DNA from: Bacillota bacterium
Lineage (GTDB): Bacteria; Bacillota; Sulfobacillia; Sulfobacillales; Sulfobacillaceae
Direction of reading: 5' to 3'
Length of the DNA stretch: 64,000 nucleotides
Assembly: GCA_021841025.1 (NCBI GenBank)
Contig: JAKBWA010000064.1
Coordinates: 97,287-161,286, forward strand
Shown here: positions 17,293 through 26,063 of the stretch, piece by piece
Position numbering within the stretch: the first letter of the stretch is position 1
Layout of the letters: the number at the start of each line of letters is the position of its first letter
Notes under the pieces: model-generated
Told to the model about the DNA's origin: nothing
Database searches by the model: none
What the model saw: only the letters and a program-made list of their open reading frames with translations
Program-made: the position numbers and the translations under genes

Positions 17293-18246
17293 TTAGCTAT
17301 TATAGCCTGGGGCCTGGACGAGTTCAAGAGCTTTATTTAAGCTGCTCTCATCTTCTACATTAAAGACTTTTTGCTTACGATCAATCTTTTTTATCAAACT
17401 CGTTAGACTCCGACCAGGCCCAAACTCGATAAAACCTTGAATTTCCATCGTCTTGGCGCGTTCAACACTTTGTTGAAATTGCACGGGATGAGAGACTTGG
17501 CTAATCAAACGAGGTATTATCTCGGACTCGTTGTAACACAGTTCAGCATCCACATTCGCCAGAACACCAAATTCCGCTTTGCCTAGCCGGATGTCGCCCA
17601 AGGCTTTGGACAAAACGGCACCCGCTGGCATTAGGAGCCGGGAGTGAAAAGGTGCAGAAACCGACAGGCGCACCACCCTGGCTCCCATGGATCGAGCGCG
17701 TTCTTCTACAGCCTCGAGACCAGAAAGAAAACCTGATACAACGATTTGTCCCGGTGCGTTATAATTGGCGGGCTGAACCCATCCTATGGTCGACGCTTCC
17801 TGACACAAAGCCTCCACTTCATGACGTTTTAGTCCTAATATTGCGGACATCCCGCCTAATCCTTTCGGAACCGCTTCTTGCATAGCTCGCCCACGTATAC
17901 GCGTTACGCGAACTGCATCCGAAAGGCTAAACACCCCTGACGCCGCGTATGCGGAATATTCTCCAAGTGATAATCCGAACCCGACAGTAATAGGCAAATC
18001 GGCACAACGGCTTCGGAAAGTTCTCCATGCCGCCACACTCGCCACCAATATGGCCGGCTGTTGCACTTCGGTATCGCGCAGGCGTCCCTCAGGTCCTTCA
18101 AATATAATCTCAGACAGTTTGTAGCCTAGGGCATCATCCGCCTCTTCAAAAACTGATCGAGCTTCGGGATAGTTGTCAAATAGTTGCCGACCCATTCCCA
18201 CATACTGAGACCCTTGGCCGGGGAACATAACTGCCCATCCTGACAC
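17293..18246 (-). CDS. fabD: Malonyl-CoA:ACP transacylase (FabD)
   Basis: FabD loads malonyl groups onto ACP. The sequence shows AVMFPGQGSQYVGMG, the nucleophile elbow GLSLGEYSAYAASG and the second catalytic His in VSAPFHSRLLMPAG. The elbow normally reads GHSLGE; here the His before the nucleophile Ser is Leu. The track begins at a TTG at 18270. A GTG at 18246 has AGGGGGGA just upstream and begins VSGWAVMFPGQGSQ, so it is preferred (317 residues). It lies between fabH and fabG. Confidence 0.95.
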   Translation of the reverse strand: MSGWAVMFPGQGSQYVGMGRQLFDNYPEARSVFEEADDALGYKLSEIIFEGPEGRLRDTEVQQPAILVASVAAWRTFRSRCADLPITVGFGLSLGEYSAYAASGVFSLSDAVRVTRIRGRAMQEAVPKGLGGMSAILGLKRHEVEALCQEASTIGWVQPANYNAPGQIVVSGFLSGLEAVEERARSMGARVVRLSVSAPFHSRLLMPAGAVLSKALGDIRLGKAEFGVLANVDAELCYNESEIIPRLISQVSHPVQFQQSVERAKTMEIQGFIEFGPGRSLTSLIKKIDRKQKVFNVEDESSLNKALELVQAPGYNS

Positions 18247-18287
18247 AATCTTCCCCCCTCTTCTAGGCAATTACCGGCACCCGCAGA

Positions 18288-19280
18288 TTACTTACCCCAT
18301 CGAATGACATTAGATCCCCAGCTCAGGCCGGCGCCAAACGCACACAACACGACAACGTCGCCGTCGTGCAGCCGTCCCTCCATCCTGGCTTCCTGAAGAG
18401 CCAAGGGTATCGTCGCGACCGAGGTATTCCCGTAGCGATCGATATTCACCACGACCCTTTCCGGATCTAATTCAAAGCGCCGAACAGCCGCATCAATAAT
18501 CCGCAAATTTGCCTGATGAGGAACAAGCAGGTTCATATCCCCAACGGTAAGTCCCGCCCGTTTTAAACCTTCCTCGACAGCCTCTGGCAACGCTTTCACA
18601 GCGAAGCGGAATGTCTCATTGCCATTCATTTTCAAATAGTGCTGGCGATTTTCTACGCTTTCCTTGCTGGCCGGCATTAGAGAGCCGCCACCCGGTTGAA
18701 TTAACAAATTCCCACCGCGGCCATCTGCCTGCAAATATGAACTCAAGACACCGTGATCTGTGTCTTCTTTCCTCTGAAGAACAAAAGCCCCGGCGGCGTC
18801 TCCAAATAGCACCGCCGTTGTTCTGTCTTCATAATCGGTAATACTCGTTAATTTGTCTGCGCCAATTACCAAAATATTATGGTAGCTCCCCGCTTGAATT
18901 AGCGCCGAAGCCATTTCCATACCATATATTAACCCGGTGCAACCAGCCTGAAGATCAACTCCCGGAATTGGCTTATCCGTCAATTGATGTTGGACTCTCG
19001 CAGCCGTCGAGGGAAATATCGTATCGGGGGTATTCGTAGCACAGACAATAAAGTCCAGATCTTCAGCTTCGATTTGTGCATCCTTCAAAGCGAAACGGGA
19101 CGCTTCAGTCGCCATGGAAGATGTGGTTTCGTCCTCCCGGGCTATGTGACGCTCTCGGATGCCCGTCCTGGTCACAATCCATTCGTCCGAAGTGTCCACG
19201 ATTTTTTCCAAATCATGATTCGTTAAGATAGCCTCGGGAACGTAGGTGCCGAGACCCGCTACAACGGCACGTGTTTTCAT
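18288..19280 (-). CDS. fabH: 3-oxoacyl-[ACP] synthase III (FabH)
   Basis: FabH starts fatty-acid synthesis by condensing a short acyl-CoA with malonyl-ACP. The catalytic Cys lies in VDLQAGCTGLIYGMEMA, His in LLVPHQANLRIID and Asn in DRYGNTSVATIPLAL. The track ORF begins at 19340, but the ATG at 19280 (MKTRAVVAGLGTYVPEAILTN) overlaps the plsX stop by four bases and gives the normal 330-residue length. In Gram-positives FabH usually selects branched-chain starters; this cannot be read from the sequence alone. Confidence 0.97.
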   Translation of the reverse strand: MKTRAVVAGLGTYVPEAILTNHDLEKIVDTSDEWIVTRTGIRERHIAREDETTSSMATEASRFALKDAQIEAEDLDFIVCATNTPDTIFPSTAARVQHQLTDKPIPGVDLQAGCTGLIYGMEMASALIQAGSYHNILVIGADKLTSITDYEDRTTAVLFGDAAGAFVLQRKEDTDHGVLSSYLQADGRGGNLLIQPGGGSLMPASKESVENRQHYLKMNGNETFRFAVKALPEAVEEGLKRAGLTVGDMNLLVPHQANLRIIDAAVRRFELDPERVVVNIDRYGNTSVATIPLALQEARMEGRLHDGDVVVLCAFGAGLSWGSNVIRWGK

Positions 19281-20281
19281 AGGTGCGTTTCTTCCTCTCT
19301 CACCCGTTCTCGCAACCGATTTTGGGTGTTCTTGTGACAATAATTGTAAGCCAATCGAATAGCGCTGTTAAACGCTTTACTCTGGCTGGCACCGTGTACT
19401 TTATAAACAATTTGTTCGAGTCCCAGCAACGGGGCTCCTCCGTATTCTTGATAATCCATCCGTCGTTTCAATGCCATCAGTCCGTCTTTTAGGAAGTACG
19501 CCGCAAGTTTCGTCGCAAAATTTTGCGTCAGGAGTCCCTTTAATTCTCCCATCAGATCCCGCGCCACACCCTCTGTCAGCTTGAGTGCGATATTCCCGCT
19601 AAATCCGTCTGTCACAACAACATCGGCATGACCTTGTAAAAGCTCACGCGCCTCAATATTTCCGACAAAATTCAATCCCGATTTCTCCAACCGCTCGTAA
19701 GTTTCCCTGACCAAAGGGGTGCCCTTGCGCGGTTCTTCGCCTACATTCAAAAGACCAACCCTGGGGTTGTCAATGCCATACACTTCCTGGCAATAATAAG
19801 CCCCCATGATGCCATATTGAACAAGCTGGGAAGCTTTGGGATCCAAGTTGGCTCCAACATCCAACAAAAGCAAACCCCATCCTCTCATCACCGGCAACAA
19901 AGCCGACAACGCGGGCCGTTCAATGCCGCTCATCCGTCCCACAACAAACAATCCGGCCGTCATCAAAGCTCCTGTGTTCCCGGCAGAAATCACCGCATCG
20001 GCCTTACCGGATTGCGCAAGCCGCATAGCTTGCACCATGGATGAGTCTGGTTTACGGCGTACCGCCTGTACAGGGGCTTCCCCCATCCCAATCACCTCAG
20101 GGGCATGATGAATATGCACTCTGGTGTGACGGGGACGGTCTTTCCAAATGGACGTGATTTCGTCATGATCACCCACCAAGACGATTTCCAAATCCTCAAT
20201 GTTCTCAACCGCCTGCAACGCCCCCAAAATAGGCGCGGATGGCGCGTGATCTCCACCCATCGCGTCAACCGCGATTTTCAC
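19277..20281 (-). CDS. plsX: Phosphate acyltransferase PlsX
   Basis: PlsX makes acyl-phosphate from acyl-ACP for the PlsY route to lysophosphatidate. MKIAVDAMGGDHAPSAPILGA is the family N terminus, followed by SAGNTGALMTAGLFVVGR and DGFSGNIALKLTEG. It is 334 residues long. It overlaps fapR and fabH by four bases on each side, so the three are tightly coupled in translation. Membrane-lipid synthesis is thus placed under FapR control. Confidence 0.97.
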   Translation of the reverse strand: MKIAVDAMGGDHAPSAPILGALQAVENIEDLEIVLVGDHDEITSIWKDRPRHTRVHIHHAPEVIGMGEAPVQAVRRKPDSSMVQAMRLAQSGKADAVISAGNTGALMTAGLFVVGRMSGIERPALSALLPVMRGWGLLLLDVGANLDPKASQLVQYGIMGAYYCQEVYGIDNPRVGLLNVGEEPRKGTPLVRETYERLEKSGLNFVGNIEARELLQGHADVVVTDGFSGNIALKLTEGVARDLMGELKGLLTQNFATKLAAYFLKDGLMALKRRMDYQEYGGAPLLGLEQIVYKVHGASQSKAFNSAIRLAYNYCHKNTQNRLRERVREEETHL

Positions 20282-20886
20282 GGTAAAGCCTCCTCTTTAC
20301 GATCCTTCTTCACTCCCAATTTATGACCGTCAAAGGGGTCGGTCAGCACGACAAACTTTCCCCGGAAGACTGTGTTGTCACCAACACGGCTAATCACCAG
20401 CACAACCCACCGATTGCCCCGACGGCGAATAACCTCGGCCCCTGCCACGATTTGCTGTCCCGCCCCCACTACATGCTTGAATTTAGCATTCGCGAGCCCA
20501 GTTACTGCACTGTCTCCATCCACAACGGCCAACGCCAGGGAATCAGCTTGAGCATAAATAAAATGCGACTGAATAATACCAGATCCCACAAAGGCCATGG
20601 ATTCATCCGTAGTCAGTAAAGAACGCCCGCTTTGGCCAATCACCAAGTCAACTAAATCGCCCACCATGTCCTGGCGTTTCAAAGTGCGGGTATGCACGAC
20701 ACTCAGACGCGCCAAGCCCTCTGAGCGAAGGCGCAGCTCCGGGATACCGAGATGAAGCCGATCCAGCCGTATCGTGGGAACACTCACTCCAAACTGTTGA
20801 GCCAGATCCTCATCCGTCTGCAAAGGATTTTCCCGAAGAGATTCAGCTAGTTTCCGTTGCCGCTCGACACGGTTTAAGCGAGCCAT
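20278..20886 (-). CDS. fapR: Fatty acid biosynthesis transcriptional repressor FapR
   Basis: FapR represses lipid-synthesis genes and is released by malonyl-CoA. The N-terminal HTH reads TDEDLAQQFGVSVPTIRLDRLHLGIPELR, closely matching the FapR DNA-binding domain. The rest is a hot-dog-fold effector domain (MAFVGSGIIQSHFIYAQADSLALAVVDG, FRGKFVVL). At 202 residues it is typical. It leads the operon, has a GGAGGTG ribosome-binding site, and a palindrome lies inside its promoter, pointing to autoregulation. Confidence 0.95.
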   Translation of the reverse strand: MARLNRVERQRKLAESLRENPLQTDEDLAQQFGVSVPTIRLDRLHLGIPELRLRSEGLARLSVVHTRTLKRQDMVGDLVDLVIGQSGRSLLTTDESMAFVGSGIIQSHFIYAQADSLALAVVDGDSAVTGLANAKFKHVVGAGQQIVAGAEVIRRRGNRWVVLVISRVGDNTVFRGKFVVLTDPFDGHKLGVKKDRKEEALP

Positions 20887-20909
20887 ACGGCACCTCCACT
20901 TATGAACAA

Positions 20910-20938
20910 ATCATATGACTATGTCATAAATATGGCAA
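20910..20938 (-). promoter_or_regulatory. fapR promoter with embedded palindromic operator candidate
   Basis: On the minus strand TTGCCA, 17 bases and TATGAT form a promoter. The 15-base palindrome TATGACATAGTCATA (20914-20928) fills the spacer and touches the -10. It differs from the FapR consensus known from Bacillus, but a site in this position would block RNA polymerase, as expected for autorepression. Confidence 0.6.
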
Positions 20939-20973
20939 TAAAAAGATTCCATGACCACAAAAGCCATGGAATC
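20937..20973 (-). terminator. Terminator downstream of rpmF
   Basis: Minus-strand GATTCCATG and CATGGAATC form a perfect 9-base stem with an 11-base loop, followed by TTTTTATT. It separates the yceD-rpmF transcript from the fapR promoter immediately beyond it. Confidence 0.88.
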
Positions 20974-20978
20974 TCCCA

Positions 20979-21158
20979 TTAGACATCGTGTTGCACAACG
21001 ATGCGGCCATTATAATATCCACAGTGCGGGCAAACATGATGAGGCAATCTGTCCTGATGGCAACGTGGACACTCAACCCATTGCGGAGCCGTTAGCCGCC
21101 ACATCGACCTCCTTTTGCGCGTCCTAGACCGCGACATCTTTTTCTTGGGAACAGCCAT
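20979..21158 (-). CDS. rpmF: 50S ribosomal protein L32
   Basis: Too short for the ORF track. The minus strand reads MAVPKKKMSRSRTRKRRSMW and then CPRCHQDRLPHHVCPHC, ending VVQHDV: 59 residues with the L32 N terminus and a four-Cys zinc ribbon (the C+ form). A GAGGAGG site precedes the ATG. It follows the YceD gene, the conserved pairing in most bacteria, and is closed by a strong terminator. Confidence 0.97.
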   Translation of the reverse strand: MAVPKKKMSRSRTRKRRSMWRLTAPQWVECPRCHQDRLPHHVCPHCGYYNGRIVVQHDV

Positions 21159-21190
21159 ATTCTTCCTCCTCTATAACTTTCATACTCAGA

Positions 21191-21706
21191 TTACGATGAC
21201 GAACTGTCCTCCGGAAACTTGAGTCGACTCAACTGAGCCCAACGATTATCCATCGACATTTCACAATGACATGTCCCCGTATTTAGATTTGTTCCGCATA
21301 TGGGACATAGTCCACGGCACTCCTCACCACAAATCGGAGCATAAGGAATGGATGCGCCGAAGGCATCAGCCACAATTTCGTCCAGCAAAACTTTGTCACC
21401 TTGAAAACGAAAAAAATCCTCATGAGGATCACTCGCTCCCGGTTCTTCGCGAAACTCTTCCGCTACCGAAAACGGTACGGGCAAATCAAACGTTTCGAGG
21501 CAACGTGAACAGACCGCCTCAACATGCCCTACACCATCCAGCTCAACAATCAAGGCCCGGCCGACATTGCGCACAGTGACATCCATTTCCGCTGCTCCCC
21601 GCATGGGATACATGGAGCGCTCTTGCGCTACCTCCGGCCACTCTTCAGAGAGATGCTGCGTTTCCTCGCGACCTACCCATTTTTTAACATCGGAAACACG
21701 GATATG
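21191..21706 (-). CDS. YceD/DUF177 family protein
   Basis: The family is found directly upstream of rpmF across bacteria and is linked to 23S rRNA/50S metabolism. The characteristic segment AVCSRCLETFDLPVPFSVAEEF is followed by a C-terminal four-Cys knuckle, CGEECRGLCPICGTNLNTGTCHC, probably zinc-binding. The track start (21766) adds 20 residues. The ATG at 21706 (MHIRVSDVKKWVG) has GAGGTG six bases upstream and matches family starts, so it is preferred. The product is about 171 residues. Confidence 0.9.
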   Translation of the reverse strand, partial: HIRVSDVKKWVGREETQHLSEEWPEVAQERSMYPMRGAAEMDVTVRNVGRALIVELDGVGHVEAVCSRCLETFDLPVPFSVAEEFREEPGASDPHEDFFRFQGDKVLLDEIVADAFGASIPYAPICGEECRGLCPICGTNLNTGTCHCEMSMDNRWAQLSRLKFPEDSSSS

Positions 21707-21817
21707 CATACAGCCCACCTCGCAAAACTCCAATGAATTATAGCCATTACCCACATTGTCTGTCAACTTCTTGGCTTGGACTGGGCCAGGACCTCCTTAA
21801 CTGTATTGTATCATGTC

Positions 21818-23488
21818 TCACAGATGCTTCTTGGCCACCCATTCGACAAACGCCCATACGGCAAGGGCTGCCACTAAGAAGAAACCGATGTCCGCAACAG
21901 GAACACCACCGATTCGCGTAAGATGATCTTTATACACAATGAACGCTGTCCCAAGCATAATGGCCCCAAGTAATAAACTTAGAGCTACACGGTTTATCAG
22001 TTTCTCCCAATGAGCTAGGATTCTCTCAATATGCCTATCTTCCACCACAATCCGGAATTCCCCGCGCCCGAGAGTATTCAACACCGCCTTGATGTCACGG
22101 GGACCGTCAGAGATTAGATGAGACCAATCTGCGCCAATATCGGCAATGTTCTCAACCCACTGGGAGGGACTGAAGCGAGCCCATAAGAGTCGAGGTGCCA
22201 GCTTTTGTCCAAGTTCCACTAAAGACAAACGACTGTCCAATTGACGCACCACGCCATCCGCAATAATAACCGTCCGTGCCAGCAATGTGTACTCGCTAGG
22301 GAGGCGAATATGGTACTTTTGCGTTAGGTGAAGCAGTGCTGCAATGGCTTGGCCCACATTAAAATTTTGTAAGTCGGCATCATAATACCGCCGTCGCAAC
22401 AACTCCACATCATAATAGAGCCGTTCCGTATCCACATGAGGCGGAGCTACGCCCATAGCCAACAAGGCTGAAACTACCTTGTCAGAGCGTCCTCGAGTAA
22501 GAGCGATAATTAAATCCAAAGAGCATTTTCGCATTGGAGGTGAAAACATACCAACAAGCCCCCAATCCAAAAATACAAGCATTCCATTTTCCATCACATG
22601 GACATTACCGGGATGAGGGTCTGCGTGAAACAGTCCCGCAACAAAAACTTGATTATAAATGGCCTCTATGTAGCGTTCCGCGATGTTGCTTACATCCAAT
22701 CCCATATTTTTTAACATATTGGTATCGGATATTTTGACCCCTGATATCTCGTCAAGAACCAAAACATCCGGATGTGTCAAATCCAAAATTGGCAAGGGCA
22801 CCCGGTAGGCGGGGTTCTTAAACGTTTTGTGGGCCAAAGCAGTATAATGTGCCTCTGTCGTAAAGTCCAATTCGTTGTGAAGGGCGTTAATGAGTTCTTC
22901 CACCACATGTCTTAAATCATACTGCCTCGCCCATTCACTGCGTTTTTCTGCCAAAGTGGACAAACTTCTCAGAATAGCGAAATCCGCTTCACTGCGCTGC
23001 ACGATTCCAGGTCTGCGAACTTTGAGCACCACCCGGCGCCCATCTTTGAGCACGCCGCGGTGCACTTGTCCAATCGAAGCGGAAGCCAGCGGTTGGGGTT
23101 CCAAATCCTCCAGAACCTTCGATAATGGCATGGACCAAGCAGCGGTCAGAATATTTTTCACCGCATCAAAACTGAAGGCCGGAACATCGTCTTGAAGGCG
23201 CGACAAAGCTTGAATCAACGATGCGGGGAGAAGATCCGGACGCGTTGACGCCAACTGTCCCAATTTGACGTATGTTGGTCCCAAAGCGGCAAGCACCAGT
23301 ACTAGCCGCTCGGGCCAGTTCGCGTCCATGTCTGGTTGAAATTTTCCCAATAAGCGTGTGGACCAGGGCAGATACCGGGAGAGGCCTAGGCGGTCCAGAA
23401 CCATAACGAACCCATGCCGAGCCAACACGTCTACAATTTCCCGAGTTCTGTGCCAGTGTTTTTGTTTGATAGTCATAAATCCAGGCAT
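21818..23488 (-). CDS. UbiB/AarF/ABC1-family atypical kinase
   Basis: The protein has the ABC1 KxGQ motif (VKLGQLASTRPDLLP), the Ala-rich loop LASASIGQVHRGVL with the following Lys (VVLKVRRP), the catalytic block FHADPHPGNVHV and a DWG in place of DFG (LDWGLVG). Two C-terminal membrane helices end the 556 residues. Relatives support isoprenoid-quinone synthesis or lipid homeostasis by an ATPase/kinase activity. No quinone genes adjoin it, so the substrate is unknown. The start is ambiguous between ATGs at 23488 and 23476. Confidence 0.9.
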   Translation of the reverse strand: MPGFMTIKQKHWHRTREIVDVLARHGFVMVLDRLGLSRYLPWSTRLLGKFQPDMDANWPERLVLVLAALGPTYVKLGQLASTRPDLLPASLIQALSRLQDDVPAFSFDAVKNILTAAWSMPLSKVLEDLEPQPLASASIGQVHRGVLKDGRRVVLKVRRPGIVQRSEADFAILRSLSTLAEKRSEWARQYDLRHVVEELINALHNELDFTTEAHYTALAHKTFKNPAYRVPLPILDLTHPDVLVLDEISGVKISDTNMLKNMGLDVSNIAERYIEAIYNQVFVAGLFHADPHPGNVHVMENGMLVFLDWGLVGMFSPPMRKCSLDLIIALTRGRSDKVVSALLAMGVAPPHVDTERLYYDVELLRRRYYDADLQNFNVGQAIAALLHLTQKYHIRLPSEYTLLARTVIIADGVVRQLDSRLSLVELGQKLAPRLLWARFSPSQWVENIADIGADWSHLISDGPRDIKAVLNTLGRGEFRIVVEDRHIERILAHWEKLINRVALSLLLGAIMLGTAFIVYKDHLTRIGGVPVADIGFFLVAALAVWAFVEWVAKKHL

Positions 23489-23612
23489 CTAAGAACGACT
23501 CGCTTCCAACACCTGAACCTCATCGCGCAATCCATAGTTTGCGAAGTCTTGGTTTCAATATCCATATCCCATGGGCATATAAGAGCACAGCCCCCAAACG
23601 GCACGGCAAACA

Positions 23613-24173
23613 TCATTCTTTATTGCCGCTCCCTTTGGTTCCGTGACCCAACACCTGTTCGATTTTGCTGGCAATTTCCTGACTCTGTCGAATCACACTC
23701 CGCAACTTCTTAAGATTAGTTTCCAATTCTTGGCTCAACTCATACTGAGCATGTGTCAAAACTTCGGCAACAGATTGCTCCTTGGTCTCAGACCCTTTCG
23801 AGTGCACTTTCGCTCTTTTGGATTTGGAACTCTCGCCTACATCGGACGCCTTGGAATCTTTCGACTCCTCATGGGAGCTGGAGTGCTTTTGGCTGTTTTG
23901 AGAATTTTTTTTGGAATCCGAGCTATCATGGGATTTCTCCTGAGCTCCTTGTTGCGTTCCCTGCATTTCCAGAATTTCCTTATGAATAAGTTGGCGCAAC
24001 GCTTTAAGGTTCTTTTTTTTCCCGTCTGATCCGCCCGACGAACGCATTGATTCCTCTTCTGATGCTACAGAATCCGAATCCTCATCCGTCTTCATACGGC
24101 TGAGTTCCTGCCGAACCACCTCGCGTATAGACTGCTCATTATCATGGCCATCCGCTGTGCCTTGAATCCCCAT
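23613..24173 (-). CDS. Low-complexity Ser/Lys/Glu-rich hypothetical protein
   Basis: Family not recognised. From the ATG at 24173, which follows GGGAGGG, the product is 186 residues. An N-terminal helix (EQSIREVVRQELSRM) and a second (NLKALRQLIHKEILEM) flank acidic serine runs. A disordered middle (KNSQNSQKHSSSHEESKDSKASD) leads to a C-terminal coiled coil (TNLKKLRSVIRQSQEIASKIEQVLG). No signal or membrane segment is present. The pattern (amphipathic helices with a disordered linker) resembles granule- or phasin-like, or spore-matrix proteins, but this is only a resemblance. It lies between ylbL and the UbiB gene. Confidence 0.7.
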   Translation of the reverse strand: MGIQGTADGHDNEQSIREVVRQELSRMKTDEDSDSVASEEESMRSSGGSDGKKKNLKALRQLIHKEILEMQGTQQGAQEKSHDSSDSKKNSQNSQKHSSSHEESKDSKASDVGESSKSKRAKVHSKGSETKEQSVAEVLTHAQYELSQELETNLKKLRSVIRQSQEIASKIEQVLGHGTKGSGNKE

Positions 24174-24230
24174 AGCTATCCCTCCCACAGATTTCTCTGT
24201 CGCAAGTAGTATGGGATAAAGAAGCCACGT

Positions 24231-25253
24231 CTATGCCTTTTGATTCGTCGATTTTTGAAGATCGTGCAAGGCTTGAGTGAGATTCGTCACGGGATAAATT
24301 TTCATCCCGTATCCCTTCTTTTTATTCATGGCTTCAGCTTTAGCATAGTTGGCTTTCGGGCAGAGAAAAATTGTGGCGCCAGCCCGGTGCACAGTAATAA
24401 CTTTCTGCGCAACCCCACCGATGGGCAACACTTTTCCTGAGGGAGTAACCTCTCCCGTTCCCGCCACATTGCGTCCTTTGGCTAAGTTGGTTCCGGTAAT
24501 TTGGGAATAAATCGCTAGAGCAAACATCATGCCCGCACTGGGACCGCCGATATTACCACTATTAATAGTGACCGGTCGCGGAACAACTGGGGTCGTAAGA
24601 CTCGTAATCATTACCCCAATGGCTGGAGCGCTGTCATGCGGAATATGTGTTGTGCGAATGGGCACAACTTGCGTCTGATGATGGTATTTCACGGTAAAGG
24701 GCACCACTTCACCGAATTTAAAGTGCTTCTTCATAATCCCATGAACCTGCTTCGGGCTACTCACAGGATATGAACCGACCTTGGTGATTAGATCCCCTGG
24801 CTTCAGCTTGCCGCGAGCATTGCCGGTTTTCAAAACCGACAACACCAGTGCCCCGGGTACCGTTTTGACATAGGCGTGAAGCCCGGCCAGTTTTTCTCCT
24901 GCCACTTCAGCGGTCAATTTGCTGTTTAACATCAGATTGGCATTAAACTGAATATACTGTTTCATATTTAAGCCACCCATGGCATAACTGGCTTTCAACA
25001 GTTCCACATTAGGATCCAGACGGGACCCCAGATACGTCAGTTCATTAACCCGCGCTATACCGACTGCTACCATAAACAGCTGCCCTTTGTTATGTTGTTT
25101 ACCGCCTTTTACCCTGACCATCTGCGCCAAATTTCCCGTCACACCGGGATATACCACAATGTACGGCGTAGGAATAAACCACAATACAATGGCAGCAATA
25201 ATCAAAATCACAAAACTCCAGATGATCCACTTCAGGGATTTTCGTTTGGTCAT
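24231..25253 (-). CDS. ylbL: YlbL/SepM-type membrane-anchored PDZ-Lon serine protease
   Basis: One N-terminal membrane helix (WIIWSFVILIIAAIVLWFI) is followed by a PDZ domain (GALVLSVLKTGNARGKLKPGDLITKVG) and a Lon-type protease domain. The catalytic Ser lies in GGPSAGMMFALAIY and the Lys probably in GGVAQKVI. Bacillus YlbL takes part in DNA-damage checkpoint recovery, and streptococcal SepM processes a pheromone. Length 340 fits. A GGAGG site precedes the ATG. It lies next to ylbK, as in Bacillus. Confidence 0.93.
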   Translation of the reverse strand: MTKRKSLKWIIWSFVILIIAAIVLWFIPTPYIVVYPGVTGNLAQMVRVKGGKQHNKGQLFMVAVGIARVNELTYLGSRLDPNVELLKASYAMGGLNMKQYIQFNANLMLNSKLTAEVAGEKLAGLHAYVKTVPGALVLSVLKTGNARGKLKPGDLITKVGSYPVSSPKQVHGIMKKHFKFGEVVPFTVKYHHQTQVVPIRTTHIPHDSAPAIGVMITSLTTPVVPRPVTINSGNIGGPSAGMMFALAIYSQITGTNLAKGRNVAGTGEVTPSGKVLPIGGVAQKVITVHRAGATIFLCPKANYAKAEAMNKKKGYGMKIYPVTNLTQALHDLQKSTNQKA

Positions 25254-25295
25254 TTAATGCCTCCTTGCCCTTTGTCGGTCGACAACCACGTTGAA

Positions 25296-26063
25296 TTAGC
25301 TGTTGAGCTTTTGCATAATCAGCCCGATAGCTTGTTCGCAGGCCTCTTCCCCCGCCCGAACCAATTCTTCCACGTGACCAAAATGAGCATCACGGATAAA
25401 GCCCACTTGTGGTTCGATTACAACGTCAGCCTCCACGGGTTGATAACGCCGTAAGTCTCGTACCATAATATCAAATGTCTGAAACAGCACATCAAACATT
25501 GAATTCACTTGAGGTGAGAGATCCACGCCAACATCAACCGCAACCACGAGATTATGAGGCATTGTCCGGGCTACATTAACCGGTACCCGGTTAACAACCC
25601 CGCCATCGACTAATATTCGCCCGTCCATGACCACCGGACTGAAAATCCCCGGGACTGAGGCAGTTGCACGGATAGCTCGCGCTAAGGGACCAGAGTTCAA
25701 AACGACCTCCGTTCCTTTTTCAATGTCCACGGCAACGACTTGCAAAGGAGGACGGCAGTCTTCAAATGATTTTCCTTGCGTAAACAGGTTAATGAGTCCC
25801 TCAAGTTTTTTTCCTGCTAACAATCCCATCCGAGACACGGAAAAATCTATCCAGTGGGTACGCCTTATTCTCTTTACCAGATTCTCCAACATTTCCCCTG
25901 AGTACCCGCTGGCATAAAGAGCTCCGATCACTCCACCCATGCTGGATCCGGCAATGCCGGATATAGGAATCTGGTACCGTTCCAAGACTTTTAATACCCC
26001 GATATGAGCCAGTCCCCGGGATCCACCCGCTGATAGCGCCAATGCTATTCCTTGTGTCTTCAT
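25296..26063 (-). CDS. ylbK: Patatin-like phospholipase (YlbK/RssA type)
   Basis: The patatin Ser-Asp dyad is visible: GxSxG as AGSSMGGVIGALYASG and the Asp in LVDGGVVNRVPV. The oxyanion loop is SAGGSRGLAHIGVL. Such proteins are cytoplasmic lipid acyl hydrolases of uncertain physiological substrate. The GTG track start at 26081 is less likely than the ATG at 26063 (MKTQGIALALSAGG), giving 255 residues. It lies 42 bases before ylbL in the same orientation. Confidence 0.92.
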   Translation of the reverse strand: MKTQGIALALSAGGSRGLAHIGVLKVLERYQIPISGIAGSSMGGVIGALYASGYSGEMLENLVKRIRRTHWIDFSVSRMGLLAGKKLEGLINLFTQGKSFEDCRPPLQVVAVDIEKGTEVVLNSGPLARAIRATASVPGIFSPVVMDGRILVDGGVVNRVPVNVARTMPHNLVVAVDVGVDLSPQVNSMFDVLFQTFDIMVRDLRRYQPVEADVVIEPQVGFIRDAHFGHVEELVRAGEEACEQAIGLIMQKLNS

